From: Alistipes sp.
GTDB lineage: Bacteria > Bacteroidota > Bacteroidia > Bacteroidales > Rikenellaceae
DNA: 64,000 bases
Direction of reading: 5' to 3'
Assembly: GCA_017451685.1 (NCBI GenBank)
Contig: JAFTNV010000031.1
Location: 62,001-126,000, forward strand
The notes below the pieces were generated by a model that was not told the origin of the DNA, did not search any database, and was given only the letters and a program-made list of their open reading frames with translations. Shown in pieces: positions 1 to 9,044 of the stretch; position 1 is the stretch's first letter; every line of letters begins with the position of its first letter. The position numbers and the translations under genes were made by a program.

Positions 1-1260
1 GCGCTGCGTGTCGCGCTCGGGTGTTGCCGGCTGTCGCACGGGGGCAACATAGGGCTCGGGCGTGTGGCTTGGGTATGCGGGGCGCTCTGCCACGGCGCAG
101 CTGCCACGCTTGGCGCCATAGATGAGGAGCGATGCCACGGTGGCGTATGCCGATGTCGTTATGTGCTCTGCCATGGTCTCGGTGAAGCCGTACTCGGGGA
201 ATACCGAGCGCACATCGTCGATGTCGAGCTCGCGAGCAAAGAGCTTTTCGATGTTGGGCATTGCTGCGCCACCTCCCGTGAGTAATACTATGGGGTTGAA
301 GCGGCTGTCGCAGCGTGCCGCCTTAATCTCGTTGCGCACCCACTCGGCAATCTCCTTGAGGCGCGCCTCGATTATGGCTGCGAGGTTGCGGCGCAGAATG
401 TTCTTGGGCGTGCCGTGGCGTGCCGTCGAGAAGATAATCTTGTCGTCGATGGTTGCCTCGGTTAGTGCCGAGCCATACTTAACCTTGAGGTTCTCGACAT
501 AGTTTGCCGGTATGCCGTATGCGCGTATGTCGTCGTTGAGGGCATTTACGCCGAGGGGTATGGATGCTATGTGTCGCACCTTGCCATCCATGAGCACGGC
601 AACATCCGTTAGTCCGCCACCGAGGTCTATTATGATGGCGCCCTCCTCTATATCCTCGGATGTAGCCACTGCGAGGTGCGAGATGAGCGTGTTGGGCACA
701 AACTCCTTCACCTTGATGCCCTGGCGCAGCAGGCACTGGCGCAGGCGCTCACGCATGCTGCGGTCGGTGAGTATGAAGTTGTATGTTGCCGCGAGCACAT
801 GACCATAGGCGCCCACGGGCACGGCCACCTCCTTCTCGTCCACGGTGTAGCGCAGGGGCTCGATGGTTATTATCTCCTCGCGGTCGTCGGGGAGCTTCAC
901 GCTGCGCATGCGACGGTCGAGGTCTTCGAGGTCGCGCTCGGTAATCTGGTTGCAGCCATTGCCGAGCTCGTCCTGCACGTAGACGTGATCCTTCACCTGC
1001 TCGCAGCGTATGAAGTCGCCCGCGAGGCCGGCATACGCCTCCGTAATCTTTATCCCCAGCCTCTGCTCTATGCGCTCCTTGGCGCTCTTCACAGCATCGC
1101 CCACCATCTTGTCGTTCTCCACACGTCCGGCATTCACTCCCTCGTGAGGCTCCGCTACGATGCCTAAAATGTTCACGCGGCCATCATCCTCTACTGCTCC
1201 TACGGCGATAACCACGTTTGACGTACCCACGTCAATTGCTACAATCTGTTTACCTTTCAT
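1..1260 (-). CDS. ftsA: Cell division protein FtsA (3' end outside window)
   Basis: Actin-like ATPase that tethers FtsZ to the membrane and recruits later divisome proteins. The 420 visible codons start MKGKQIVAIDVGTSN, the phosphate-1 motif of the actin/Hsp70 fold. The phosphate-2 motif IIDLGGGLTD lies near residues 205-212 and the adenosine motif LTGGGA near 325. After about residue 395 a Pro/Thr-rich tail begins, and the frame is still open at base 1, so the C-terminal membrane-targeting helix is not visible. It is the fourth gene of murG-murC-ftsQ-ftsA; in this group ftsZ normally follows, off the left edge. The ATG at 1260 is 37 bp after ftsQ and fits the family N-terminus. Identification is firm. 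Confidence 0.96.
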   Translation of the reverse strand, partial: MKGKQIVAIDVGTSNVVIAVGAVEDDGRVNILGIVAEPHEGVNAGRVENDKMVGDAVKSAKERIEQRLGIKITEAYAGLAGDFIRCEQVKDHVYVQDELGNGCNQITERDLEDLDRRMRSVKLPDDREEIITIEPLRYTVDEKEVAVPVGAYGHVLAATYNFILTDRSMRERLRQCLLRQGIKVKEFVPNTLISHLAVATSEDIEEGAIIIDLGGGLTDVAVLMDGKVRHIASIPLGVNALNDDIRAYGIPANYVENLKVKYGSALTEATIDDKIIFSTARHGTPKNILRRNLAAIIEARLKEIAEWVRNEIKAARCDSRFNPIVLLTGGGAAMPNIEKLFARELDIDDVRSVFPEYGFTETMAEHITTSAYATVASLLIYGAKRGSCAVAERPAYPSHTPEPYVAPVRQPATPERDTQR

Positions 1261-1297
1261 CGTTATATCTGTTTTTATCTATTTTTTCGTGTCAACG

Positions 1298-2389
1298 CTA
1301 TTTGCATACCACCTGACCGTCGTAGCGGAGGCTTATCCTTCGGTACTTATCCCAGCCGATGTTGTCTAATCCCTCGTGGTAGAAGAGGCGGAGGTCGTCA
1401 AGCTTCTTTTCGAGCCTCTCCGTCGTGCCGAGGTCTATCACGAAGCGCCCTGAGCGCGGTATCATCGCCAGCTGTAGGGGCTTACCCTCGCCTCCCGTCG
1501 CTATGAGCTGCACCACCTCGGCGCTCCAGAAGTCGCTCTTGCCCACAGCCACGAGGAAGGATATCAGACGGTTAATCTCGCCCTCGATGCCACGTATCTC
1601 CTTCTGCCTGTGGCGTATGTCGCCTATGGCGCGGTCTATGGCGGCAATCTCGCCCTTTATGCTTCGCTCCACGGCGCTATGCTTGGCGCGTGCCTCGGTC
1701 TTCTGCTGCTTGAGTGCCGCCGCCAATATCTCGGCCTCCTCGTCGGAGGTGAAGATGCCACGCTTTACGTTCAGGCGTGTGACCTCACGTAGGCGGGCAT
1801 TGTTATCCTTCAGCGCCTCGAAGTGCGGTATCTTGGACTCCTCGAGCTCCTCGATGCGCCTGTCGAGCAGGGCGATGGTGTCGGCAACCATATCCTTCAC
1901 ATAGCCCTTGTACGTGGCGCTAAAGAGAGGCTTGTAGTCGCCCGTGATTACGGGCACGTGTACGCTGTAGCCATCCGTCGCGGGGAGCAGGTAGCCCTCC
2001 TTCGTCAGGTACATGTCGTAGCCCGTGAGGCGTAGGCGCGCTATGGGCTCACGCTGGCGTATGTCTATGTTCACATGGCCGTCATACGTGGTGTATACGT
2101 TGGCCTCCTCCACAGCACAGTGGTCGGCAAGCGTCGCCTCGATGGTCGCAATGTCGGTCTTGGCAAGAGGATGACCATCGGGCGTGAGGTTGTGCAGCGC
2201 CAGCCACTCCTCAATGAGGCGGCTGTCGATGAGCGGCGTGTCGCCACCCCCCGTGATGGTTATCTTCGTGCCACGTATCGCCGTGGTCGTGTTATGCTCC
2301 GCAGAGAGGCTGTTTGCCCATACCACCACGGCGATGACTACGCCCCACAGCGCCACGAAACCGATATATGTGCCAATCTTCTTAAGCAT
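1298..2389 (-). CDS. ftsQ: Cell division protein FtsQ/DivIB with long helical insertion
   Basis: Bitopic divisome protein linking the early and late division machinery. One transmembrane helix (about residues 8-26) is followed by a POTRA-like region and the beta domain. The C-terminal family hallmark is present: a GW-x-KY segment near 344-349, then an ending QVVCK. The length of 363 aa is unusual, because Bacteroidales FtsQ is typically near 240-260 aa. The excess lies at about residues 157-272, between the VPVITG strand and the DFW segment, and is rich in Glu, Lys, Arg and Ala with heptad-like spacing, which suggests an inserted coiled coil. The ATG is 2 bp after the murC stop, so translation is probably coupled. 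The call rests on position and the C-terminal motif. Confidence 0.9.
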   Translation of the reverse strand: MLKKIGTYIGFVALWGVVIAVVVWANSLSAEHNTTTAIRGTKITITGGGDTPLIDSRLIEEWLALHNLTPDGHPLAKTDIATIEATLADHCAVEEANVYTTYDGHVNIDIRQREPIARLRLTGYDMYLTKEGYLLPATDGYSVHVPVITGDYKPLFSATYKGYVKDMVADTIALLDRRIEELEESKIPHFEALKDNNARLREVTRLNVKRGIFTSDEEAEILAAALKQQKTEARAKHSAVERSIKGEIAAIDRAIGDIRHRQKEIRGIEGEINRLISFLVAVGKSDFWSAEVVQLIATGGEGKPLQLAMIPRSGRFVIDLGTTERLEKKLDDLRLFYHEGLDNIGWDKYRRISLRYDGQVVCK

Positions 2390-2391
2390 AT

Positions 2392-3795
2392 CTACTTGCT
2401 AATCTTGTTGCTTAACACCTCGGCTACGTCCTTGCATACCACGTCAATGTTACCCGCACCGAAGGTTACGACAACATCCGTATCCTCGTCCCTGAGATGG
2501 TCGGCCAGAGCATCGCGCTCGACAAGCTCCCACTCGGTGGTTATTGCTGCGCCCAGCATCTCGGAGCATACACCCTCGATGGGGAGCTCGCGCGCAGGGT
2601 ATATCGGCAGCAGTATCACCTTGTCGGCTAACGATAGCACCTCAGAGAACTCCGCCGAAAAGTCGCGCGTGCGGGTGTAGAGGTGTGGCTGGAATATGGC
2701 CGTGAGCCTACGCCCGGGGTATATATCCTTGAGCGACATGATTGTTGCGCGTAGCTCCTCGGGGTGGTGGGCATAGTCGTCGATGTACACTTGCGTGGGG
2801 GTGCTTAGGTATACCTCCATGCGGCGCTTCACGCCCTCGAACTGCAACAAAGCCTCGGCCACAGCCCTGCGGTCTAACTCCTTGCCCTCGATCTTCGCAG
2901 CACACCATAGCATCGCCACGGCAGCCACCGAGTTCTCGACATGCACCTTGCCCGGGATGCCGAGCACGCAGTCCTCAATACGGCCGTCGGGCGTGACGAT
3001 GTCGTAGCGGTAGCGCCCATCCTCGCGTAGCGTGATGCGCTCGGCGTGGAAGTCGCCACCCTGGTCTGCCGAGTAACGGTAGAGGCTGCGATGTGTGGTG
3101 TCAAATGCGAGGTCTACGCCCTGTTTTAGTATCAGCGCGCCACCCTCCTTTATCTGCGAGGCAAACTGCTCGAAGCTCTCCTTCATCGCCTCGGGCGTGC
3201 CGTAGATGTCGAGGTGGTCGGCATCCGTTGCCGTTATCACCGCCACATCGGGGTAGAGGCGTAGGAACGAGCGGTCGTACTCGTCGGCCTCGAGGACGAG
3301 GCGTCGCCCCGTGCCTAAGACGAGGTTCGAGGCGAAGTTTCGCGAGATGCCACCGAGGAAGGCGCTGCCCTCCTTCGCTGCGGCATGGTTGAGCCACGCT
3401 GCGAGTGTCGATGTCGTCGTCTTGCCGTGTGTTCCTGCCACGGCCATGCCGAGCTTGCCCGCAGCGAGGTGGCCGAGCATCTGCGAGCGCTTCTCAATCT
3501 GAAAGCCTCGCTCGCGCAGCCATGCCCACTCGCGGTGGTCGGCAGGTATTGCGGGGGTGTAGACAACGAGCGTGTCTTCCGCCCTGCGCATAGCCTCGGG
3601 GATAAGCTCGGGGTCGTCGTCGTAGTGTACGACGGCACCCTCGGCCTCGAGCGCTCGCGTCAGGGGTGTCGCCGTGCGGTCGTAGCCCGCCACGGCATAG
3701 CCCTCGTGCAGGAAGTAGCGGGCAAGAGCACTCATGCCGATGCCTCCGATGCCGAGGAAGTATATGTTCTTAAACTCTCTGTTCATGTCGTTCAC
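2392..3795 (-). CDS. murC: UDP-N-acetylmuramate--L-alanine ligase
   Basis: Cytoplasmic Mur ligase adding L-Ala to UDP-MurNAc in peptidoglycan precursor synthesis. The N-terminal Rossmann motif GIGGIG is at residues 15-20 and the ATP-binding loop GTHGKTTT at 121-128; the central-domain DADHLDIYG segment and the C-terminal DDYAHHPEE segment are also present. At 467 aa the length is normal. It lies 5 bp after murG and 2 bp before ftsQ, within the division/cell-wall operon. The Met at residue 4 is an alternative start; both leave the Rossmann fold intact. Confidence 0.97.
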   Translation of the reverse strand: MNDMNREFKNIYFLGIGGIGMSALARYFLHEGYAVAGYDRTATPLTRALEAEGAVVHYDDDPELIPEAMRRAEDTLVVYTPAIPADHREWAWLRERGFQIEKRSQMLGHLAAGKLGMAVAGTHGKTTTSTLAAWLNHAAAKEGSAFLGGISRNFASNLVLGTGRRLVLEADEYDRSFLRLYPDVAVITATDADHLDIYGTPEAMKESFEQFASQIKEGGALILKQGVDLAFDTTHRSLYRYSADQGGDFHAERITLREDGRYRYDIVTPDGRIEDCVLGIPGKVHVENSVAAVAMLWCAAKIEGKELDRRAVAEALLQFEGVKRRMEVYLSTPTQVYIDDYAHHPEELRATIMSLKDIYPGRRLTAIFQPHLYTRTRDFSAEFSEVLSLADKVILLPIYPARELPIEGVCSEMLGAAITTEWELVERDALADHLRDEDTDVVVTFGAGNIDVVCKDVAEVLSNKISK

Positions 3796-3800
3796 CCTGT

Positions 3801-4907
3801 TTATTTCTTGGCAAGCACCTCATCTATCACCGCCACAACCCTCTCTGCCGAGTCGGCGATGGCGAGCTTCGCGATGTTTGCTTTGAGCGTAGCAAGGCGC
3901 TCCTTATCCTCGGCCAAGGCCACAGCCTCCTGCATACCGCGCGCTATGGCCTCGCTGTCGCGCACCACCTCGGCAGCACCCTTCTCGACGAGCGCCATGG
4001 CATTCTTCGTCTGGTGATCCTCCGCCACGTTGGGCGAGGGGATAAATATCGTGGGCTTAGCCACAAGACATAGCTCCGACACGGTGCAAGCGCCACTACG
4101 CGAGAGCACCACATCGGCTGCTGCGTATGCGTAGTCCATGCGGTCAATGAAGGCTCCCTGCCAGATGTTCTCGGTGGGGTGTGCCTCGAGGAACTCGCGC
4201 ATCTCGCGCTCGTAGTATTTTCCCGTCTGCCATATCACCTGCACGGGAGCCACGCCGTCGAGCCCCTTAATCCACGCCTTCATCATCTCGTTCTGCGTGC
4301 GTGTGCCGAGCGAGCCACCCACAACCAATACCACGGGGAGGGTGTCGTTGAAGCCGTAGTACGCCAGCGCCTCTGCGCGGTTGCTGCCCTCGGCCGTGAA
4401 ACGACCACGCAGGGGGTTGCCCGTTAGCGTTATGCGCTCGGCGGGGAAGAAGCGCTCCATCTTGTCGTAGGCGACGCATATCTTATGCGCACGCTTCGAG
4501 AGGAGCTTGTTCGTGAGGCCCGCGTAGGAGTTTTGCTCCTGTATCACCGTGGGTATGCCGAGGCGCTGTGCCGCCCATAGCACGGGAGCTGAGGCATAGC
4601 CGCCGAAGCCCACGACGATGTCGGCCTTGAAGTCGCGTATGATGCCCTTGGCGCGACGTATGCTTGTTGCCACCTTGAAGGGTAGCGCTAAGTTCGAGAG
4701 CGTAAGCCTGCGCTGCAAGCCCGCGACGGGAAGGCCCTCGATGCGATAGCCCAGGGCGGGTATCTTCTCCATCTCCATCTTACCCTCGGCGCCAACGAAG
4801 AGAATCTCTACCTCCTCGCCATATTTACGCTTCAGAGCTTCTGCCACCGAAACGGCAGGATATATATGTCCGCCGGTGCCTCCGCCCGATAGGATTATTC
4901 TTCTCAT
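3801..4907 (-). CDS. murG: Undecaprenyldiphospho-muramoylpentapeptide beta-N-acetylglucosaminyltransferase
   Basis: GT28 enzyme that adds GlcNAc to lipid I to form lipid II at the inner face of the cytoplasmic membrane. The N-terminal glycine-rich loop GGTGGHIYPA starts at residue 8, a second G-loop (VGFGGYAS) follows, and the UDP-GlcNAc-binding stretch SRSGACTVSEL is in the C-terminal domain. The length of 368 aa is typical. It is the first gene of the segment on this strand within the window; the 210 bp upstream separate it from the divergent GH5 gene and would hold promoters for both. Confidence 0.97.
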   Translation of the reverse strand: MRRIILSGGGTGGHIYPAVSVAEALKRKYGEEVEILFVGAEGKMEMEKIPALGYRIEGLPVAGLQRRLTLSNLALPFKVATSIRRAKGIIRDFKADIVVGFGGYASAPVLWAAQRLGIPTVIQEQNSYAGLTNKLLSKRAHKICVAYDKMERFFPAERITLTGNPLRGRFTAEGSNRAEALAYYGFNDTLPVVLVVGGSLGTRTQNEMMKAWIKGLDGVAPVQVIWQTGKYYEREMREFLEAHPTENIWQGAFIDRMDYAYAAADVVLSRSGACTVSELCLVAKPTIFIPSPNVAEDHQTKNAMALVEKGAAEVVRDSEAIARGMQEAVALAEDKERLATLKANIAKLAIADSAERVVAVIDEVLAKK

Positions 4908-5077
4908 TTTGTATCCGTTTTAGTAGTGTTTCTCGCATCATAACACGCAGAAAATCATCGTGTTGTCCCTTGGATTACTGCCCTCGGGGGATATGTATGC
5001 AATTTCACCCTACAAAATTATATATTCCGCGCAAATTTTACAAATGTAAAATGGTGGTTTTTTTCGGAAATTTTGCG

Positions 5078-5085
5078 TATGTTTG
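5078..5085 (+). promoter_or_regulatory. Probable -7 promoter element of the GH5 gene
   Basis: TATGTTTG matches the Bacteroidetes -7 consensus TAnnTTTG and lies 34 bp before the chosen ATG at 5120. No clear TTTG is found at the -33 position, so the promoter is only moderately supported. Confidence 0.45.
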
Positions 5086-5119
5086 CGAAGAATTTATGTG
5101 CAACAAAATTTCAAAAATA

Positions 5120-6442
5120 ATGAAGAGACTAAATCTACTTTTGTCGGCCGTGTTTGTGCTGATGTTTATGGTTGGTTGTGCAGAGGAGAGGGTGGCCACC
5201 GAGAGCAAGTTTATCACCGTCGAGGATGGTCAGTTTATGCGTAATGGCGAGCCCTACTACTTCGTGGGTACTAACTTCTGGTATGGCGCTATCCTGGGCT
5301 CTGAGGGCGAGGGCGGCAACCGCGAGCGCCTCACGAAGGAGCTCGACTTTATGAAGGCCAATGGCATTGATAATCTGCGTATTCTCGTTGGTGGCGAGGG
5401 TGAGAACGGCCTCCTCGGTAAGATTGAGCCCAATCTCCAGCCTCTGCCTGGCGAGTATAACGACGATGTGTTGGCGGGCCTCGACTACCTTATGATGGAG
5501 CTCGGCAAGCGCGATATGACTGCCGTTTTGTACTTCAACAACGCTTGGGAGTGGAGCGGTGGTTATACGCAGTATGTCGCTTGGGCTAACGAGACTCCCG
5601 TGTTGGTGCCGCGTGTCGACGGCTGGTTCTCGTACAACACCTTTGCCGGTGAGTTCGTGCGTAACGAGCGCGCCAAGGAGATCTTCTACGACCACCTGCG
5701 CTATATCATCACCCGCACGAACCGCTATACGGGTGTGAAGTATATCGACGACCCCGCGATATTCTCGTGGCAGATATCTAACGAGCCCCGCGCCTTCAGC
5801 TCTAAGGAGCAGGATAACAAGGAGGCCTTTGCTGCGTGGCTTGCCGAGAGTGCGCGTATCATCCGCGAGCTCGACCCCAACCACATGATATCTACAGGCT
5901 CGGAGGGCTTCTACGGCTGCGAGTGGGATATGGATCTCTGCGAGCGCATACACGCCGTGGAGGAGATTTCGTATATCAACTGCCACGTGTGGCCCTACAA
6001 CTGGAAGTGGCTGCGTGGCGACCACATGGAGGAGGATCTCGAGCAGTCGTGTGCAAATACTAAGGAGTATATCGATATGCACATCGAGCTTGCCGAGAAG
6101 ATTAATAAGCCCCTTGTTGTCGAGGAGTTTGGTATGCCTCGCGACAATATGGACTTCCGCAAGCAGAGTGGCGTGACGTGCCGCGATAGGTACTTCACCT
6201 TCGTGTTCGGCCTTATCGAGGATGCCTATAAGGCGGGCGGTAAGTTCGCTGGCTGTAACTTCTGGAGCTGGGGTGGCTATGCCGTGACACACGTTGAGGA
6301 TCACGAGTATTGGGCTAAGGGCGATGACTATACGGGCGACCCCGCACAGGAGCAGCAGGGCCTTAACTCGATATTCGTCGAGGACGACTCGACGCTCAAG
6401 ATTATCCGCACGACAAACCGCGCTATTGGTAATCTTAAGTAG
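5120..6442 (+). CDS. Secreted GH5 glycoside hydrolase, probable beta-mannanase, lipoprotein
   Basis: Predicted to hydrolyse beta-1,4-mannan-type polysaccharide at the cell surface or in the periplasm. The ATG at 5120 gives a lipoprotein signal peptide ending FMVGC (Cys20); an upstream in-frame ATG would add about 50 residues with no signal character. The catalytic signatures of GH5 are visible: acid/base Glu222 in SWQISNEPR and nucleophile Glu336 in VVEEFG. The NFWSWGG segment near 385 resembles the substrate-binding aromatics of GH5 mannanases. At 440 aa it is a single catalytic domain without an obvious carbohydrate-binding module. It is alone, not in a SusC/SusD locus. Subfamily 7 is the likely assignment; substrate is inferred. 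Confidence 0.85.
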   Translation: MKRLNLLLSAVFVLMFMVGCAEERVATESKFITVEDGQFMRNGEPYYFVGTNFWYGAILGSEGEGGNRERLTKELDFMKANGIDNLRILVGGEGENGLLGKIEPNLQPLPGEYNDDVLAGLDYLMMELGKRDMTAVLYFNNAWEWSGGYTQYVAWANETPVLVPRVDGWFSYNTFAGEFVRNERAKEIFYDHLRYIITRTNRYTGVKYIDDPAIFSWQISNEPRAFSSKEQDNKEAFAAWLAESARIIRELDPNHMISTGSEGFYGCEWDMDLCERIHAVEEISYINCHVWPYNWKWLRGDHMEEDLEQSCANTKEYIDMHIELAEKINKPLVVEEFGMPRDNMDFRKQSGVTCRDRYFTFVFGLIEDAYKAGGKFAGCNFWSWGGYAVTHVEDHEYWAKGDDYTGDPAQEQQGLNSIFVEDDSTLKIIRTTNRAIGNLK

Positions 6443-6473
6443 GGGCGATAGTCCTTACAATATTTGCAAAAAG

Positions 6474-6636
6474 AAGCCGTCTAACAAGGTGATTTCTGCG
6501 TTACGCTTGCCCTCAAAATGCTCATTTACGCCGAGTAAACTGCGCTTTTTCGGGCTACACAAGCCTTGAAATCCCTCTTGTTATACAACTTCTAACAAAA
6601 AGGGCGTGTCTAAAAAACTTGTTAGACACGCCCTTC
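6474..6636. repeat. Large imperfect palindrome with bidirectional terminator
   Basis: This convergent spacer holds nested inverted repeats. The outer arms are AACAAGgtGATTTC (6483-6496) and GAAATCcctCTTGTT (6568-6582). Inner arms are GCCCTCAAAATGC (6509-6521) with GCGCTTTTTCGGGC (6542-6555), and TTTAC/GTAAA at the tip (6525-6529, 6535-6539). GTCTAACAAG (6479-6488) can alternatively pair with CTTGTTAGAC (6618-6627). The last part is a strong 14-bp hairpin, AAGGGCGTGTCTAA (6600-6613) with TTAGACACGCCCTT (6622-6635), that can terminate transcription from both sides. Confidence 0.7.
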
Positions 6637-6651
6637 TATTGGATATCCCGA

Positions 6652-8742
6652 TTATGGGATAAGGTTAAGAGTGTAGGTCTGTGTATGCTCGCCACACTTG
6701 TATGTAAGTTTTACGGCTACAAGCTCATCCCAAACCAAGCGCTCCAATCTATAGCCCTCACCCGTAGTCAGCTTCGTAACCTTAACCTTGCTCTCGTCGC
6801 TCGACGTGAGGGTATACTGCGTAGCAGGTATCTGGTACTCCTTAAACCTATCTACCCACGTGGCAATATTGTAGTAGTAGAAGATCACGTTAAGGCCATC
6901 CTTATGGAGCGTAGAGTTCCAGTTGTACGAATAATTTTTTGTGCCATCCATACTATCAACGGGTGTAAGCGTAGTGTTGTCGCTATAGCCATATGATTCA
7001 AATAGATAGGGGTATGTGCGCAGGTATATTCGCGCATCGCCCACCAAGTTGCCGTTGAGGTATGGCAATATCTGGATGTAATAGTGTCCACCGCTATAAT
7101 TCTCCGTGTAGGCAACCGAGGCTATGATGTTATCCTTCGTAACCTCATACTTCAGTGCTTCGGGGTTATTATCGTAGAGTATCTCCCAGTCGAACCAGCG
7201 TAGGTCGGCATCGGCAGGATTCACCGTCATATTCACATCGTTCTTAACGTCGATCTGCTTACCTTGCCAAGAGTATGCCTCATATACCAACGATGAATTT
7301 GGAACATAATCGCCAAACTTTATTTGTGTAGGCTTGGGGCCCAATACCCAAATGGGAACCTTAGTCTCGACGCCACTGCCATCTATGGCCTTGAAGGTTA
7401 TCTCGGTCTGGCCAAGACTTACACCCGTAACCACGTTGTTTTTGTCAATGGTAGCGATAGATGGATCGCTGCTAATGGCCTCATATCCTCTGTTATGAGC
7501 ATTTGTTGGATAGACCGATACATCTAACTTTAGCGTTTCATTTACCTCAACCTTAACAATATTTGGCGATACGTCAATCGAGGTTACTAACTCTTGTGCT
7601 AAGATCGTGATCTCGTCGGTTGTAGCCGTAAAGCCACCGTCGTTTGTTGTGCAGGTGATGGTTACCTTGCCTGGCTTAATGGCCGTGAGCATACCGTGTA
7701 CAAGACCGTTGAGCTCTGTTCTGTAGTGCTCTACTGTCGCTACCTCGGGATCGCTACTTGTCCATACAACGCCCATATCTGTTGCCTCCTCAGGAGATAT
7801 AATCATACAATATCTCTCTTCCTGGCCTACGCGAAGTTCCTTGCGTGAGATCGCACCATACCACTCGATGCCCGTTACCGCCACTTTCTCGGTAACAACC
7901 TTTACGGGTATTGTTGCGGTAAAGCCACCATCGGTAGTTGTTACGGTGACATTCGTCTCGCCGACAGCCACGCCCGTTACGGTGCCATCCTTTACCGTAG
8001 CGATAGAGTCATTTCCTACGCTCCACGTTACAGATTTGTCATCGGCATTCGCGGGTGTCACCGTGGCGTTGAGCTTGAGCGACTCGCCAATCTCCAAGGC
8101 TACCATCGTCTTATCCAACGATACGCCATCGACCTTTATGGGCGCAGCCTTTACAACGACATTGGCCGTAGCCGTAAATCCTCCATCGGCAGTGGTTACC
8201 GTAACTGTAGTCTCACCCGCAGCAACGGCTGTAACAACACCCTCCACAACCGTGGCGATGGCATCGTTAGCTGTGCTCCAGCTAACACCCTTATTTGTGG
8301 CATCTGCGGGGGTAATGGTGGCGGTGAGGGTTTCGCTATCACCAATCTCCAACTCCAAGCCCGGCTTGTCGAGCGTCACGCCCGTAACCTCGACTATGCT
8401 CTCGGCCACGGTAATCGTAGCCGTAGCCGTGAAGCCACCATCTACGGTAGTAGCCGTTACGGTAGTCTCGCCAATAGCCACAGCCGTAACAACGCCATTC
8501 TTAACGGTGGCAATAGCATCGTCTGCTACGCTCCACTCAACGCCCTTATTTGTGGCGTTCGCAGGGGCAACCGTAGCCGTCAGGGTGACACTATCGTCAA
8601 CCTCAAGTGCGACAGCGCTTGTATTGAGCGATACGCCGGTCACAGCAACAACCTGAGGTGTATCGGCTCCCGGGTCATCCTTCTTGCACGCAGTAAACGC
8701 CAATGCTACGGCGGCGACTGCTAAAAGTAAATAGTTTTTCAT
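6652..8742 (-). CDS. Surface lipoprotein with five BIG2 immunoglobulin-like repeats
   Basis: Predicted exported lipoprotein of 696 aa; function unknown, probably adhesion or a structural surface role. The signal peptide ends FTACKK (Cys19). Five bacterial Ig-like group 2 repeats follow, at about residues 32-115, 116-200, 201-285, 286-385 and 387-470. The first three are nearly regular, each with an ATNKGV-type turn, an IATV strand and a closing TTxDGGFTAT. The remaining 220 residues match no family I recognise and contain many Tyr and Trp. The near-identical repeat modules suggest duplication within the gene. It has its own well-matched promoter and a long leader. Confidence 0.85.
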   Translation of the reverse strand: MKNYLLLAVAAVALAFTACKKDDPGADTPQVVAVTGVSLNTSAVALEVDDSVTLTATVAPANATNKGVEWSVADDAIATVKNGVVTAVAIGETTVTATTVDGGFTATATITVAESIVEVTGVTLDKPGLELEIGDSETLTATITPADATNKGVSWSTANDAIATVVEGVVTAVAAGETTVTVTTADGGFTATANVVVKAAPIKVDGVSLDKTMVALEIGESLKLNATVTPANADDKSVTWSVGNDSIATVKDGTVTGVAVGETNVTVTTTDGGFTATIPVKVVTEKVAVTGIEWYGAISRKELRVGQEERYCMIISPEEATDMGVVWTSSDPEVATVEHYRTELNGLVHGMLTAIKPGKVTITCTTNDGGFTATTDEITILAQELVTSIDVSPNIVKVEVNETLKLDVSVYPTNAHNRGYEAISSDPSIATIDKNNVVTGVSLGQTEITFKAIDGSGVETKVPIWVLGPKPTQIKFGDYVPNSSLVYEAYSWQGKQIDVKNDVNMTVNPADADLRWFDWEILYDNNPEALKYEVTKDNIIASVAYTENYSGGHYYIQILPYLNGNLVGDARIYLRTYPYLFESYGYSDNTTLTPVDSMDGTKNYSYNWNSTLHKDGLNVIFYYYNIATWVDRFKEYQIPATQYTLTSSDESKVKVTKLTTGEGYRLERLVWDELVAVKLTYKCGEHTQTYTLNLIP

Positions 8743-8974
8743 AGTGCTAAAATTTAATTGAATGATGATTAAGTTAAGACATACAAAAGCGGTTCGCTAC
8801 ATTGGCAGCGAACTTAAAAAGTTATTCTTATATGCAAAGTTATTGTACGGAGAATGAAACCTATTGCGCACACGAGCTAATTCCCTGACAATCAGAGAAA
8901 TACCCCCCCCAATAACATATACTCGGAGGCAGAGGTATGGAACGCACTGCTTCATTATTATACGAAATGTATTA

Positions 8975-9005
8975 CAAATATAGGTATAAAAAGAGTAATA
9001 TCAAA
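8975..9005 (-). promoter_or_regulatory. Promoter of the BIG2 lipoprotein gene
   Basis: Read on the minus strand this is TTTG (9005-9002), exactly 19 bp, then TATATTTG (8982-8975), a full match to the Bacteroidetes vegetative promoter. Transcription would begin near 8970, giving a leader of about 225 nt that includes a run of eight G on the transcribed strand (plus-strand C at 8903-8910). Apart from this promoter and the G run, I see nothing else in the 8743-9044 spacer. Confidence 0.75.
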
Positions 9006-9044
9006 GAAAAATGATGATTTTTTGGGGAATTTTTAGTGAATGAC

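Noticed and set aside
5135..6304. Long open frame (389 codons) on the minus strand inside the GH5 gene
   Set aside because: Antisense shadow of a gene with intact catalytic motifs; high third-position G/C in the genome leaves the opposite strand open. No family resemblance.
7841..8656. 271-codon Thr/Ser/Val-rich plus-strand frame inside the BIG2 gene
   Set aside because: Mirror of the Ig-like repeats; no signal peptide or start context.
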